Shown here: positions 25,584 through 34,165 of the stretch, one piece after another | Position numbering within the stretch: the stretch's first letter is position 1 | How the letters are laid out: each line of letters opens with the position of its first letter | Source: Myxococcales bacterium | GTDB lineage: Bacteria; Myxococcota_A; Polyangia; Polyangiales; Polyangiaceae | Reading direction: 5' to 3' | Assembly: GCA_016703425.1 (NCBI GenBank) | Contig: JADJCA010000016.1 | Location: 62,001-126,000 of the forward strand | Length of the DNA: 64,000 nt | Made by a program: the position numbers and the translations under genes | Notes under the pieces: generated by a model | The model's input: the letters and a program-made list of their open reading frames with translations, nothing else | Database searches by the model: none | What the model was told of the DNA's origin: nothing

Positions 25584-25853
25584 GTGAGCGATCCGCGCGA
25601 TCTCGTTCGAAAGTTATGCGCCGAGACCCTGGCGCCGCTCGTGCGCGCCGATGGGGGTGTGCTTCACCTCGTCAGCGTCACGACCGACGACGTGCACGTG
25701 CACCTGAGCGGCACGTGCTCGGGTTGCCCCGGCGTCGCGTTCACACGCGACCGCATGCTCGAACCGGCCCTGCAAACCGTGATCCCCAAGATCCGTCTGC
25801 GCGTCACCACGGGGCTGCGTATTCCCGAAGGCGCGGAGCCCTTCGGCGAGTGA
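25584..25853 (+). CDS. NifU C-terminal-like protein
   Basis: An 89-aa protein starting at GTG 25584. It matches the NifU C-terminal / NfuA scaffold domain: LAPLVRADGGVLHLVSVTTDDVHVHL then LSGTCSGCPGVAFTRDRMLEPAL, with the CxxC that carries a transferable iron-sulfur cluster. RLRVTTGLRIP completes the small domain. It is a stand-alone domain and would act as a cluster carrier in the cytoplasm. A hairpin overlapping its stop codon may end transcription. Confidence 0.85.
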   Translation: MSDPRDLVRKLCAETLAPLVRADGGVLHLVSVTTDDVHVHLSGTCSGCPGVAFTRDRMLEPALQTVIPKIRLRVTTGLRIPEGAEPFGE

Positions 25854-25884
25854 CCAGGGCCAGCCTGCCGCTGGCCCCCGGTCA
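25851..25884. terminator. Hairpin between convergent genes
   Basis: TGACC and GGTCA arms with an inner GGGCCAGC / GCTGGCCC stem, from the NifU-like gene's stop codon onward. There is no T-run, so a role as terminator for the two convergent genes is only plausible. Confidence 0.4.
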
Positions 25885-25908
25885 TCACGCCCCGTCACGG
25901 CGCCGTCG

Positions 25909-26799
25909 CTACCGCTTCGCGGCGGGCGGCTTGCCGGTCTTCTTGTCGGCGGGCGTCTTGTCGGTCTTCTGTTGCTGGCTCGGGTCTTGGAGGCTTCCGC
26001 GGGTCGCGGCCGCCACGTCGGCGCCGAGCTCGGCCGTAGGGTCAACGTCCTTGCGCACCCGCAGCTGCGGAATGGCCGAGAGCGTGGCCTTGTCCTCGAG
26101 CACGATCACGAATTTCTTGTCGCCTTCTCGCTCGATGAGCCGGAGCTGCGTCGTGGCGTCCTGCCATCCGAGAAATGCGGTCGGGATGCCCTTGTCCGCC
26201 GCCGCCGCCATCGGCGTTCCGGCGGCGCCGAGCTTGGCGGCGATCTTCGACGACGCCTCCTCGAAGGTCTGGCCGTTCTGCGTGCCGAACGTGACGACGT
26301 CGTAGATCTTCCACAGGCGCTCGCCGATGTAGAAGAAGAAGCGGCGGTCGCCCTTGCGACCTTTGAGGCCGTCGCGGATGTGCGCTGCCTCCTTGTTTCC
26401 GTGGGTGTATTCGCCCTCGAGGCCCGGATAAACGATGTGGGAAGCGGCGTCGAAGCGCTTGATCGACGCGAACGCGATCTTTGCGGTCTCTCGCTCGGCC
26501 ATCTTCTCCTGCATCTTGATGCCGTTCGACATACCGACGAGCTCTTCGTTGAACTCCTTGTCGAAGATGCCCTGCACCTGATTGTGCTGCTTGACGACCT
26601 CTTCCGGTGACATGCCCCACTTGAGGCCGTCGAGCATCGGCGCCAGCGACGCGACCGTGGTGGCCTCCTTGGTTGGCGCCTTGGCTCCCTTGCCCGCGGC
26701 TGGCTTGGCCGGCGGCTTGGCGGGGGGGGCCGCGAGGGCATCCACCGCGACGGTGCCGAGGACGAGAGCCAGAAAACAACCGTAGAGTCGACGATTCAT
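25909..26799 (-). CDS. Secreted protein of unknown function
   Basis: 296 aa from ATG 26799, which starts a clean Sec signal (LYGCFLALVLGTVAVDALA). A short Ala/Lys/Pro-rich linker leads to a globular part: LAPMLDGLKWGMSPEEVVKQHN, VGMSNGIKMQEKMAERETAKIAF, FDAASHIVYPGLEGEYTHGNKEAAH, RFFFYIGERLWKIYDVVTF, AFLGWQDATTQLRLIEREGDKKFVIVLED. The tail is Lys/Gln/Pro-rich. LKWGMSPEEV resembles the start of small periplasmic repeats, but no family is recognised. It is likely periplasmic. Divergent from a lipoprotein gene. Confidence 0.75.
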   Translation of the reverse strand: MNRRLYGCFLALVLGTVAVDALAAPPAKPPAKPAAGKGAKAPTKEATTVASLAPMLDGLKWGMSPEEVVKQHNQVQGIFDKEFNEELVGMSNGIKMQEKMAERETAKIAFASIKRFDAASHIVYPGLEGEYTHGNKEAAHIRDGLKGRKGDRRFFFYIGERLWKIYDVVTFGTQNGQTFEEASSKIAAKLGAAGTPMAAAADKGIPTAFLGWQDATTQLRLIEREGDKKFVIVLEDKATLSAIPQLRVRKDVDPTAELGADVAAATRGSLQDPSQQQKTDKTPADKKTGKPPAAKR

Positions 26800-26982
26800 A
26801 TGTCTTTCCTCGAGAGGCTGGCAGCGTGGCGAGGCCCGCGCATTTGGGGCCGCGGCCAAGCGGAGGGCGCAAAACACCCTAGCATTGGCCGTTGGACGTA
26901 CCAAGCCGTCGAATTCTTGAACTCAAACCGCGAACCCCGCAAAAGTGCGGCCTTCGCATCCTTCCCCTACACTGGCCCCACG

Positions 26983-27567
26983 TTGCTAGTCCGTCGCGTT
27001 GTTCCTCTGCTCTTGGTCGGCGCTCTCCTCTATGGCGGCTGCGGCGCGTCGGGCGCAGCGGCGACGCCCGCCTATCCGCTGTACTCGCAGCGCGAAGCCG
27101 AGCTGTTCGACGATCTCGTGCATCCCCGCATCGTGGGCGTCTCCTACGACGCGCCCTCGCTTCCGGCACGAAACGATCCCGCGCTCTTCGAGCGCGCGCA
27201 GACCAGCGACACCGTCGTGCGAGCGCGGATCGATTCGGTGACCGGCACCGCCAAGGGAGCGCGCTTCGAGCTGGGCCTCCGCGTCGTCGAAGTGCTGGCG
27301 GGCGCAGCCAGTCCCGCGTCGGGCATCGTGCTCAAGCTTGACGCGACCAGTCGCTCGTTCGGCATGGTGCGCGCCGTCGAGGGCCGAATCGGAGGGCGCG
27401 CGGTCATCGCGTTCATGCGGACCTACACCAACGAGAACGGCGAGGTCGCGGTTCACTTTCACCTGCTGCCCGACGAGCCGGCCACATCGGCCGCCGTGCG
27501 AGAAGCTCTCTCGCTCGACCGCGTCGCGCCCATCGACGGGGGCGTCGCCAAACCAGGACCAAAATAG
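26983..27567 (+). CDS. Putative lipoprotein
   Basis: About 194 aa if translation begins at TTG 26983. The N-terminus LVRRVVPLLLVGALLYGGCGAS has a good lipobox (YGGC). The mature part contains LYSQREAELFDDLVHPRIVGVSYD, TVVRARIDSVTGTAKGARFELGLRVVEVLAG, GRIGGRAVIAFMRTY and VHFHLLPDEPATSAAVREALSLDRV. No ATG or GTG lies close enough in frame, so the start is uncertain. Function unknown. A T8 run follows its stop without a convincing hairpin. map begins 70 bp downstream. Confidence 0.65.
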   Translation: MLVRRVVPLLLVGALLYGGCGASGAAATPAYPLYSQREAELFDDLVHPRIVGVSYDAPSLPARNDPALFERAQTSDTVVRARIDSVTGTAKGARFELGLRVVEVLAGAASPASGIVLKLDATSRSFGMVRAVEGRIGGRAVIAFMRTYTNENGEVAVHFHLLPDEPATSAAVREALSLDRVAPIDGGVAKPGPK

Positions 27568-27636
27568 CCCTTTTTTTTCTGCGCCGCGGACGTGGGATCG
27601 CTTGACGCGGCACCAAGCGCGGGGAACGTTGACCCC

Positions 27637-28437
27637 GTGGCAGTCGAGATCAAGAGCCCGAAAGAAATCGATGGCATCCGTGTGGCGAGCCAAATGGCCG
27701 CCGAGACGCTGCTGTTGGTCGGCGAGAACCTGCGGCCAGGCATGTCCACCGCCGAGATCGACGCGCTCGTCCACGAAGACACGCTGCGCCGCGGCGCTTA
27801 CCCGGCGCCGCTCAACTACAAAGGCTTCCCCAAGAGCGTCTGCACCTCCATCAACGACGTCGTTTGCCACGGCATCCCGGGCCGCGCTGTGCTGCGCGCC
27901 GGGGACATCGTGAACGTCGACGTGACGACCCTCTTCAACGGCTTCCACGGCGACACCTCGGCCACGTTCTACGTCGGAGCCCCCAGCGCCGAGGCCCGAC
28001 TCGTGACGGAGACCGCGCGCAAGGCTCTTGAGCTCGGCATCGCCGAAGTCCGCGAGGGCGCGCGCCTCGGCGACATCGGTGCCGCGATCCAGGAATACGT
28101 CGAGGGGACCGGCTGCAGTGTGGTGCGCGACTTCGTCGGTCATGGCATCGGACGAAAGTTCCACGAGCCACCGCAAGTGAAGCACTTCGGCAAGCGCGGA
28201 ACGCTCGAGCGGCTCCGAGCGGGCATGGTCTTCACCATCGAACCGATGGTGAACATCGGCGGCTACGAAGTCGTCGTCGACGAGCTCGACAAGTGGACCG
28301 TCCGCACGACCGACGGCTCGCTCTCAGCGCAATTCGAGCACACCGTTCTCGTCACGCGCAGCGGCGCGGAGATCTTGACCAAGCGGGGCAAGCCGCTTCG
28401 CATGAGCGAGAACGTCGCGAACGTCTTCGCCCTCTGA
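27637..28437 (+). CDS. map: Methionine aminopeptidase, type I
   Basis: 266 aa from GTG 27637 (VAVEIKSPKEIDGIR). It removes the N-terminal methionine of new proteins. Di-metal ligands are all visible: VNVDVTTLFNGFHGDTSATF (two Asp), GHGIGRKFHEPPQV (His), FTIEPMV (Glu) and QFEHTVLV (Glu). LNYKGFPKSVCTSINDVVCHGIP is the classic substrate-side segment. No N-terminal zinc-finger extension, so it is the short type Ia. It is convergent with recN, with one base between the stops. Confidence 0.95.
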   Translation: MAVEIKSPKEIDGIRVASQMAAETLLLVGENLRPGMSTAEIDALVHEDTLRRGAYPAPLNYKGFPKSVCTSINDVVCHGIPGRAVLRAGDIVNVDVTTLFNGFHGDTSATFYVGAPSAEARLVTETARKALELGIAEVREGARLGDIGAAIQEYVEGTGCSVVRDFVGHGIGRKFHEPPQVKHFGKRGTLERLRAGMVFTIEPMVNIGGYEVVVDELDKWTVRTTDGSLSAQFEHTVLVTRSGAEILTKRGKPLRMSENVANVFAL

Positions 28438-28438
28438 G

Positions 28439-30136
28439 CTAGGCGCGCCGACTGGCGAGGAGTTCTGATGCGGCCTTGCGAGCGGCGTCGCCGACCCGCA
28501 CGCCGCCGATCATCCGGGCGACTTCGGTGACGCGATCAGCGTCGGTGAGGCGGCGCACGGCGGTGAAGGTCCGTTGCTGACTTTCGCACTTTTCAACGAC
28601 GAAGTGAGCGTCGGCGAGCGCGGCGATCTGTGGCAGGTGGGTGATGCAGAGCACCTGGCGATGCCGAGCCACATCCGCGATGGCGCGCCCGATGACCTCT
28701 GCAATGGCGCCGCTCACGCCGGCATCCACCTCGTCGAAGACGTAGAAGCCCGCGGGACCGCTGTCGGCGAGCACGCGCTTGATGGCCAGCAGCGCCCGGG
28801 AGAGCTCACCGCCGCTCGCGATGCGTCGCAGCGGACGAGGCTCCTCACCGCGGTTGGGAGCGATGAGAAACTCAACACGATCGACCCCGGCGCGTGAGAG
28901 CCGCGCGCCATCGACGTCGATGCTGCCATGCGAACTGCCGAGCGGCGCGACGTCGACAACGACGCGCGCGCGGCCCATGCCCAACATGGCGAGCTCTTGG
29001 CCGATGGCGCGGGCGAGTCGCTCGGCCGACGAGCGCCGCTTCTTCGAGAGGGCACGCGCGGCCGCGGCGGCACGCGCGTGCGCTTCTTCGCGAGCGGCGG
29101 TCAGGGTCGCGATGCGGTCGCCAACCTGATCCAGCGACGCCAGCTCAACGCCGATCTCTCGCCGGTACGTGAGCACATCCTCGGCGGTCGGTCCGTGCTT
29201 GCGGAGGAGCTTCGAGAGTCGGGCAAGCCGGTCTTCGAGGGCGCCGAGACGAGCTGGATTCACGTCGATGCCGTCGCCATACCGGCTGAGCGAGCGCGCG
29301 AGCTCCGCGAGGTCGGTACGGGCCACCTCGGCGGTGCGCAAGAGCGGCGCGAGGCTGGCGTCGATGGCCGCGGCGGCGGCGAGCGTCGACACGATGCGGC
29401 CCAGGGCGTCGCAGACCGAACCGTCGCCTTCGTAGAGTTGCTCCGACGACGACCGGCTGAGGCTGGCGAGCTTGTCGGCGTGGCGAAGGCGCGCGCACTC
29501 CTCTTCAAGGGTCGTCTCCTCGCCGGGACGGACCTCGAGCTCGTCGATCTCCTTCGCCTGGAACGTGAGGAAGTCTTCTCGCTCGGCGCGGCCACGCGCG
29601 GCCTCCTGCGCGGCCGACAGCGCGCGGTCGATCTCGGCGAGCTCGTCGACCTGGCGGGCCAGCTCGGCGCGCGCGCCGTCAAGCTTGCCGAAGGCGTCGA
29701 GGTATTCGATATGCGTCGACGCGTCCGTCAGGGTGACGCTCTCGTGCTGCGAGGCGATGTCGCACAGCTCGGGTGCAAGCTCGGCGAGTTGGGCGAGCGT
29801 GGAGAGGCGGCCGTTTAGGTAGGCCCGACTGCGTCCCTCGGACATGACGACGCGACGCACGACGAGCTCGCGGCCTCCTGGGATGCCGGCCGCCTCCAAC
29901 CACGCGGCGGCGCGCGAACCGGGCGGGAGCTCGAAGAGCGCGTCGACCTCCGCTTCGCGGGCGCCCGCCCGAACCATGTCGGGGCGGGCGCGACCGCCAA
30001 GCACGAGGCCGAGCGCGTCCACGAGCATCGACTTGCCAGCACCGGTCTCGCCGGTGAGAACGTTGAAGCCCACGGCTGGCTCAAAGACCAACCGTTCGAT
30101 GGTGACAATGTTGGCAACCGACAGCTGAAGCAACAT
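28439..30136 (-). CDS. recN: DNA repair protein RecN
   Basis: A 565-aa SMC-like ATPase that holds broken DNA ends together. The N-terminus has the Walker A GETGAGKSMLVDALGLVLGG, followed by long helical coiled-coil arms (about residues 150-350, rich in Ala/Arg/Glu). RIASGGELSRALLAIKRVLAD (ABC signature) and GFYVFDEVDAGVSGAIAEVIG (Walker B) come next, then VLCITHLPQIAALAD. Length is normal. Upstream, within about 20 bp of the ATG, is a palindrome resembling a LexA site, consistent with SOS control known for RecN. Confidence 0.95.
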   Translation of the reverse strand: MLLQLSVANIVTIERLVFEPAVGFNVLTGETGAGKSMLVDALGLVLGGRARPDMVRAGAREAEVDALFELPPGSRAAAWLEAAGIPGGRELVVRRVVMSEGRSRAYLNGRLSTLAQLAELAPELCDIASQHESVTLTDASTHIEYLDAFGKLDGARAELARQVDELAEIDRALSAAQEAARGRAEREDFLTFQAKEIDELEVRPGEETTLEEECARLRHADKLASLSRSSSEQLYEGDGSVCDALGRIVSTLAAAAAIDASLAPLLRTAEVARTDLAELARSLSRYGDGIDVNPARLGALEDRLARLSKLLRKHGPTAEDVLTYRREIGVELASLDQVGDRIATLTAAREEAHARAAAAARALSKKRRSSAERLARAIGQELAMLGMGRARVVVDVAPLGSSHGSIDVDGARLSRAGVDRVEFLIAPNRGEEPRPLRRIASGGELSRALLAIKRVLADSGPAGFYVFDEVDAGVSGAIAEVIGRAIADVARHRQVLCITHLPQIAALADAHFVVEKCESQQRTFTAVRRLTDADRVTEVARMIGGVRVGDAARKAASELLASRRA

Positions 30137-30148
30137 CCGCAGACACTA

Positions 30149-30170
30149 GCACGCGCGTTCAGTATTGAAC
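30149..30170. promoter_or_regulatory. Candidate LexA box upstream of recN
   Basis: GTTCAGTATTGAAC at 30157-30170 is an inverted repeat (GTTCA / TGAAC, four-base spacer) 20 bp before the recN ATG. The plus-strand GTTCAG and its upstream bases resemble the Myxococcus LexA motif as I recall it (ending YGTTCAG). recN is a classic SOS gene. Confidence 0.5.
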
Positions 30171-30193
30171 AAATGAATAGCTTTGGACCGCGC

Positions 30194-30223
30194 TTGACGG
30201 GAATCCGGCGGTCTGATTATGCT
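30194..30223 (+). promoter_or_regulatory. Sigma-70-like promoter for the Fic-fold gene
   Basis: TTGACG at 30194-30199, an 18-bp spacer, and TATGCT at 30218-30223. It gives a leader of about 95 nt before the ATG at 30326. Confidence 0.4.
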
Positions 30224-30325
30224 GCGCACCTGCGCCGGGGGGGCTCCTCGGCAATAAATGTTGGCGTTTCAAGGGCTTGCCAGCGGAGCCCAAGCGCCGC
30301 GAGTTCTTACCCTAGACCGGCGCGC

Positions 30326-31165
30326 ATGCCTCCCCGAACGCCCGCAAAGAAAAAGCAAGGTTCCGCGCCGAAGCAGCCCGCCAAGTCGGCGCCGCCGCCG
30401 GCGCCGCCGCGCCCGCAGTCGATTGAGGAGCGCACGGCGTACCTGGAGCGCGAGCTTCAGAAGGCGCCTGCCGAATTTCAGCAGCAGTATCGGGAGAACC
30501 TAGACATGTCGTGGATTTACCACGACGCCGCCATCGAGGGCGTGGTCTACACCTACCAAGAGCTGCGAACGGCGATGGACGGCACGGTCGCCGTCGTCGA
30601 CTCGAACATGCAGCCGGTGTGCGAAGAAATTCGCAGGCATCGGGAGGCCCTCAACGTGGTGCGTGAGCTGGCGGTCAAGACCGTCAAGGCGCCCATCACG
30701 CTCGACCACCTGAAGCGCCTCTACGTGACGCTCCATCCCGAGGAAGGCGACGTGAAGACGGCGCGCTATCGGAAGGACATTCCGCAGCACCGGCTCTACT
30801 TCCACGAGTACGCGCCGCCCGACAAGATCGCCTACAAGATGAGGCAGATCATCGATTGGGTGAACGACCCCGAGACGAAGAAGTCCCGGAGCACGGTGCG
30901 GCTCGCGGCTCGCGCCCACTACGACATCCTCCGCGTGTTCCCGTTCACGCAAGACAGCGGGAAGGTCGCGCGCCTCTTCATGAACATGCTGCTCTTGCGC
31001 GGCGGTTACCCGCCGGCCATCGTCCACTCGACAGAGCGGCAGCGCTACTACGAGGCCCTGCGTGGCTCGAGCACGACCATGACGAGCATCATCCTCGAAG
31101 CCATCGAGAACAACCTCGCGTCCGTCGAGAAGCTTCTCGAGGACTTGGCCGCGGGAGACCGCTAG
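30326..31165 (+). CDS. Fic-fold protein with degenerate active-site motif
   Basis: 279 aa from ATG 30326. A lysine/proline-rich N-terminus precedes a Fic/DOC fold. DMSWIYHDAAIEGVVYT corresponds to the inhibitory-helix segment with the conserved Glu-Gly. The central region TVKAPITLDHLKRLYVTLHPEEG and KIAYKMRQIIDWVND follow the usual layout. The expected HPFxxGNGRxxR reads VFPFTQDSGKVAR. The catalytic His is replaced by Phe, the Asn by Ser and an Arg by Lys. AMP transfer is therefore not expected. The protein may bind a partner or a nucleotide without catalysis. Confidence 0.8.
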   Translation: MPPRTPAKKKQGSAPKQPAKSAPPPAPPRPQSIEERTAYLERELQKAPAEFQQQYRENLDMSWIYHDAAIEGVVYTYQELRTAMDGTVAVVDSNMQPVCEEIRRHREALNVVRELAVKTVKAPITLDHLKRLYVTLHPEEGDVKTARYRKDIPQHRLYFHEYAPPDKIAYKMRQIIDWVNDPETKKSRSTVRLAARAHYDILRVFPFTQDSGKVARLFMNMLLLRGGYPPAIVHSTERQRYYEALRGSSTTMTSIILEAIENNLASVEKLLEDLAAGDR

Positions 31166-31224
31166 ACCAAGGGGCAGAGCCGCGCGTAGCCTCCCTGCGA
31201 GGATACGACGCAGCGGAAGGCGAC

Positions 31225-33216
31225 ATGAGCGGGCCCCTAGAAACTTCCGTGACGTTGGAAGAGGTGCTCGCGGTGGTGACCGCGAGGCGGGTCCCGCTGG
31301 CGGCTGAACTCGCCGGGTACCTCGCCCTCGAAATGGCCGAAGGCGCGAGCAGCGGCCCCGGCGAGCTTGAGGCAAGCCACGTCTACGTCAGCGACGAAGG
31401 CACGGTGGCGCTCGTTCGCCTAAAAAAGGACGGCGACGCAGAGCCAACCATTCGCGCGTTCTTGGGGCTGCTGCTCGAAGCCGGAGGAACGCAGACCCCG
31501 GCCCTCGGGCTCGCTGCAAGGAAGGCCTCGGGGAGCGGCACGGCGGCCTTGGCCCGCGAGCTGGAGGCGGCCCTCATCCCTGTTAACCGCGCCGCCGGCC
31601 GCCGCGCGCTCGCCCGCCTCGCGCGCGAGGTGAAGCGCGTCACTCAGGGCGTTGGCCGCAACGCATCGATTCCTCCTCCCGAGCGTGGGCGCACCGAGAG
31701 TCGACGCCCTTCGACCCCCTCGTTTTCCGAAAACGAACAGCCGACGGCCGCCAAGCGGCCTGAGCCGGCGGTGATGCGCGAAGCGTCACCGAGCAAGCCC
31801 GCCTCGGAACAGAAGGCGGAGGCTCAGTCGGAGAAGAAGGCCGCGCTGCAGCGGCCCATCAGCGACCACCTTCCAACCGTCGAGCTGTCCAATGCGGACG
31901 CGGCGCGGCTGCGCGCCCTGCCAGGCACAACGCGTGAGAGCGCCGCGCCGCTCGCTCCTCCGCCTCAAGATGAGCTCGACGAGGCGGTCACCAAGCCGCG
32001 CGGCGTCCCCGTGGCCCCTGCGGTGTCCCCGCCGCCCGTCGCTGGCCCGCCGGCAACGGCGCCGGCACCGGCACCGACGGCCTCAAAGGCGGCGGAGGAC
32101 GACGATCTTGAGCCCGTGGAGGAAGCCCCTCGCGACGGTGTCGACGAGCTCCTCTCGAGCTTCGGTGTGTCGGACGAGAAAGGTGACGGCGCCGTTGGCC
32201 GCGATCTCAAGGCCATCGTCGGCGTCGATCCAACCCCGCCGCCCCTGACGGGCACCTCCCCCACCGAGGCCGAAGGGGAGTCCGTCGAGGAGCTACTCGC
32301 CTTGTCGAAGGAGGATGCGAAGGCCGCGATGCCCGCGCCCGCCGCCGCGCTGCCGGCGACGAAGGCTACCGCAACAGCAGCCCCGCGGGACCCGCCAAAG
32401 CCTGCGGCACCGCCGCGCGCCAAGCCGAAAGCTTCGGAACCTGCGCGGCCCCAAGCGGCACCGAAGGCACCGTCGTTCGCCGATGAGCGGGCGTTGCCTA
32501 CGGCGCCATCGATTCGACACGGCGAGGTGCGACGGCGACGCGGCCTCCTGGACGTCATCCTCGGCCTCGTGCTCGCTGTCCTCCTCGGCGCCGGCGGATA
32601 CCTGCTCCTGATGCGAGCCACGGCGCCGCCCGTCGCGAAGGGCCCGACCCAGCCTTCGGCGGCGCCGGTCCCCTCCTCGCCACCTCGGGCGTGCAAGGCT
32701 TCGCTCCAGGTGGAGGGCGCTCCCGACAAATCGGAGATCCTCCTTCGCATCGGCCAGGCGCCCGTTGAGGTCGATCACATGCCCGTCGGGACGCGGCTCG
32801 AGTTCGTCGCGACGGCCGAGTCGCACGCGCCGAAGCGCGCCGTGATCCCGGCCGGCGGCGCTTGGGAAAAGTCCGGCGACGGGCGACCCCGTTACGAGCT
32901 CGCGATCCAGCTTGACCCGTCGAAGGCGAGAGGCGCCGTCGACCCCTGGCCGCCTGCGGAGCCCGGCAGCAGCGCCGGCGGCGAAGGCGCGCCCGGCGTG
33001 GTTCGGGTCGTCGCGTCACCAAAAGGCGCAGAGGTCTGGTTGCTCGTTGGCCTCGGGCCGGAGGCGCTCATTGAACGGTTGCCGTGCGCCGGCGACACGC
33101 ACGTGCTCGTCGCGGGCACCCCTTCCCTTCGCAAACGCCTCGTGGTCCGCGAGTCCGATTTCGTCGTTTCGCCGAGCGGCCCCAACGCGAAGACCGCTAA
33201 GGTCAGCGCGAAGTAG
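31225..33216 (+). CDS. Large Ala/Pro-rich single-pass membrane protein
   Basis: 663 aa from ATG 31225. Residues 1-140 form a helical cytoplasmic domain (TLEEVLAVVTARRVPLAAELAGYLALEMAEGA, VSDEGTVALVRLKKDGDAEPTIRAFLGLLLEAGG). This resembles the N-lobe style of degenerate kinase-like domains in myxobacteria, but no catalytic motif is visible. A long low-complexity Ala/Pro/Glu region (about 150-430) leads to a membrane helix LLDVILGLVLAVLLGAGGYLLLM. The last 200 residues form a periplasmic beta-rich part (LQVEGAPDKSEILLRIGQAPVEVDHMPVG, with PEGA-like strands). Probably a signalling adaptor; function unknown. Confidence 0.75.
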   Translation: MSGPLETSVTLEEVLAVVTARRVPLAAELAGYLALEMAEGASSGPGELEASHVYVSDEGTVALVRLKKDGDAEPTIRAFLGLLLEAGGTQTPALGLAARKASGSGTAALARELEAALIPVNRAAGRRALARLAREVKRVTQGVGRNASIPPPERGRTESRRPSTPSFSENEQPTAAKRPEPAVMREASPSKPASEQKAEAQSEKKAALQRPISDHLPTVELSNADAARLRALPGTTRESAAPLAPPPQDELDEAVTKPRGVPVAPAVSPPPVAGPPATAPAPAPTASKAAEDDDLEPVEEAPRDGVDELLSSFGVSDEKGDGAVGRDLKAIVGVDPTPPPLTGTSPTEAEGESVEELLALSKEDAKAAMPAPAAALPATKATATAAPRDPPKPAAPPRAKPKASEPARPQAAPKAPSFADERALPTAPSIRHGEVRRRRGLLDVILGLVLAVLLGAGGYLLLMRATAPPVAKGPTQPSAAPVPSSPPRACKASLQVEGAPDKSEILLRIGQAPVEVDHMPVGTRLEFVATAESHAPKRAVIPAGGAWEKSGDGRPRYELAIQLDPSKARGAVDPWPPAEPGSSAGGEGAPGVVRVVASPKGAEVWLLVGLGPEALIERLPCAGDTHVLVAGTPSLRKRLVVRESDFVVSPSGPNAKTAKVSAK

Positions 33217-33226
33217 TCACGGCCTG

Positions 33227-33259
33227 CCCCGACGCGGTTGCTGGAGGCAAGCGTCGGGG
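33227..33259. terminator. Hairpin between convergent genes
   Basis: Perfect 9-bp stem CCCCGACGC (33227-33235) / GCGTCGGGG (33251-33259) with a 15-nt loop, in the gap between two convergent genes. No T-run; a bidirectional terminator role is plausible. Confidence 0.4.
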
Positions 33260-33287
33260 TGCAACGTCGAAGCGTGCGCGCGACCGG

Positions 33288-33671
33288 CTAAAGGAGCTTC
33301 AGGTGCGACTTCACCCGAGCCGTCGCCACCTCGATGATCGAGCGGGCTTCCTCGTCGGGAATCTTCAGACGACTCGCCAGCTGGTCGAGGATCGCTTTCT
33401 CCTCAGCAGCCTGGGAACCGTCGACCCAGGTCAACAGGACCGCGTGCTGGAGCAACATGCGGCGATCTTCCGCCGACAGATCCTGCAGGTTGATGTCGTC
33501 GAGGGAGCGCTTGACCTTGGCGTACTCGATGAGCTGAGCCTTCTCCTCGGCGGTGGCGCCGAAGGCATCGAGCAAGGCGTCGAGCGTCTCCTTCTCTTTG
33601 TCGGCGAACTGTCCGTCGGCCCACGCAACGGGCACGAGCCCTTTGACGATGGCGAGATCTTCCTCGTGCAT
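33288..33671 (-). CDS. TerB-like protein
   Basis: 127 aa from ATG 33671, preceded by GGGGA six nt upstream. An all-helical TerB-family protein: VKGLVPVAWADGQFADKEKETLDALLDAFG and LLTWVDGSQAAEEKAILDQLASRLKIPDEEARSIIEVA show the two WxDG metal-binding-like turns of tellurite-resistance TerB. It has no associated ter genes here. Probably cytoplasmic; role unknown. Confidence 0.85.
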   Translation of the reverse strand: MHEEDLAIVKGLVPVAWADGQFADKEKETLDALLDAFGATAEEKAQLIEYAKVKRSLDDINLQDLSAEDRRMLLQHAVLLTWVDGSQAAEEKAILDQLASRLKIPDEEARSIIEVATARVKSHLKLL

Positions 33672-33765
33672 TGGATTCCCCTGGGATGATGCAGGTTCGA
33701 GCGGGCCCTTCATGTGCCCGGACGGCGACCGAGCATATCGCTCGACGGCGGCGACGCCAACGCCT

Positions 33766-34152
33766 TCAGCGCAGACGGATTCGTCCGGAGGAGCGCCGGC
33801 GGACGCTCTCGATTTCCTTGAGGAGTGCCAAAGCGCTCCACGGCTTCGTGTAATACGCGAGAGCTCCCGCATCGATGGCCTGCCGCTTCGCCTCCTCGTC
33901 GGTGTCGCCGAAGACCAGAAACGGCGTTTCTCGCGTCGAGGCCTCACGACGAAGGCGAGCGCAGGTCTCGGGGCCGCTGATGGCGCCTCCGAGCGCCCAG
34001 TCGATGAGAATGATGTCCGGCGCAAAGGATGCCGCCGCCTCAAGGCCCTGAGCCCCCGAAGCGGCGCCACGAACCTCATGGCCTCGGCCGCTCACGAGGG
34101 CGGTGATCATGGCGGCGATCGAGTCCGAGTCCTCGATGACGAGGATCTGCAT
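33766..34152 (-). CDS. Stand-alone response-regulator receiver protein
   Basis: A 128-aa CheY-like receiver without an output domain. ILVIEDSDSIAAMITALV carries the acidic pair, DIILIDWALGGAISG the phosphorylatable Asp, FLVFGDTDEE the switch region, and YYTKPWSALALLKEI the Lys-Pro. The upstream degenerate GHKL gene ends 13 bp before its ATG, so the two are probably co-transcribed and may form one signalling unit. The C-terminal RRRSSGRIRLR is basic. Confidence 0.9.
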   Translation of the reverse strand: MQILVIEDSDSIAAMITALVSGRGHEVRGAASGAQGLEAAASFAPDIILIDWALGGAISGPETCARLRREASTRETPFLVFGDTDEEAKRQAIDAGALAYYTKPWSALALLKEIESVRRRSSGRIRLR

Positions 34153-34165
34153 GGCCTGAACGATA

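Noticed and set aside
27568..27580. T8 run after the lipoprotein gene as a terminator
   Set aside because: No convincing GC hairpin precedes the run.
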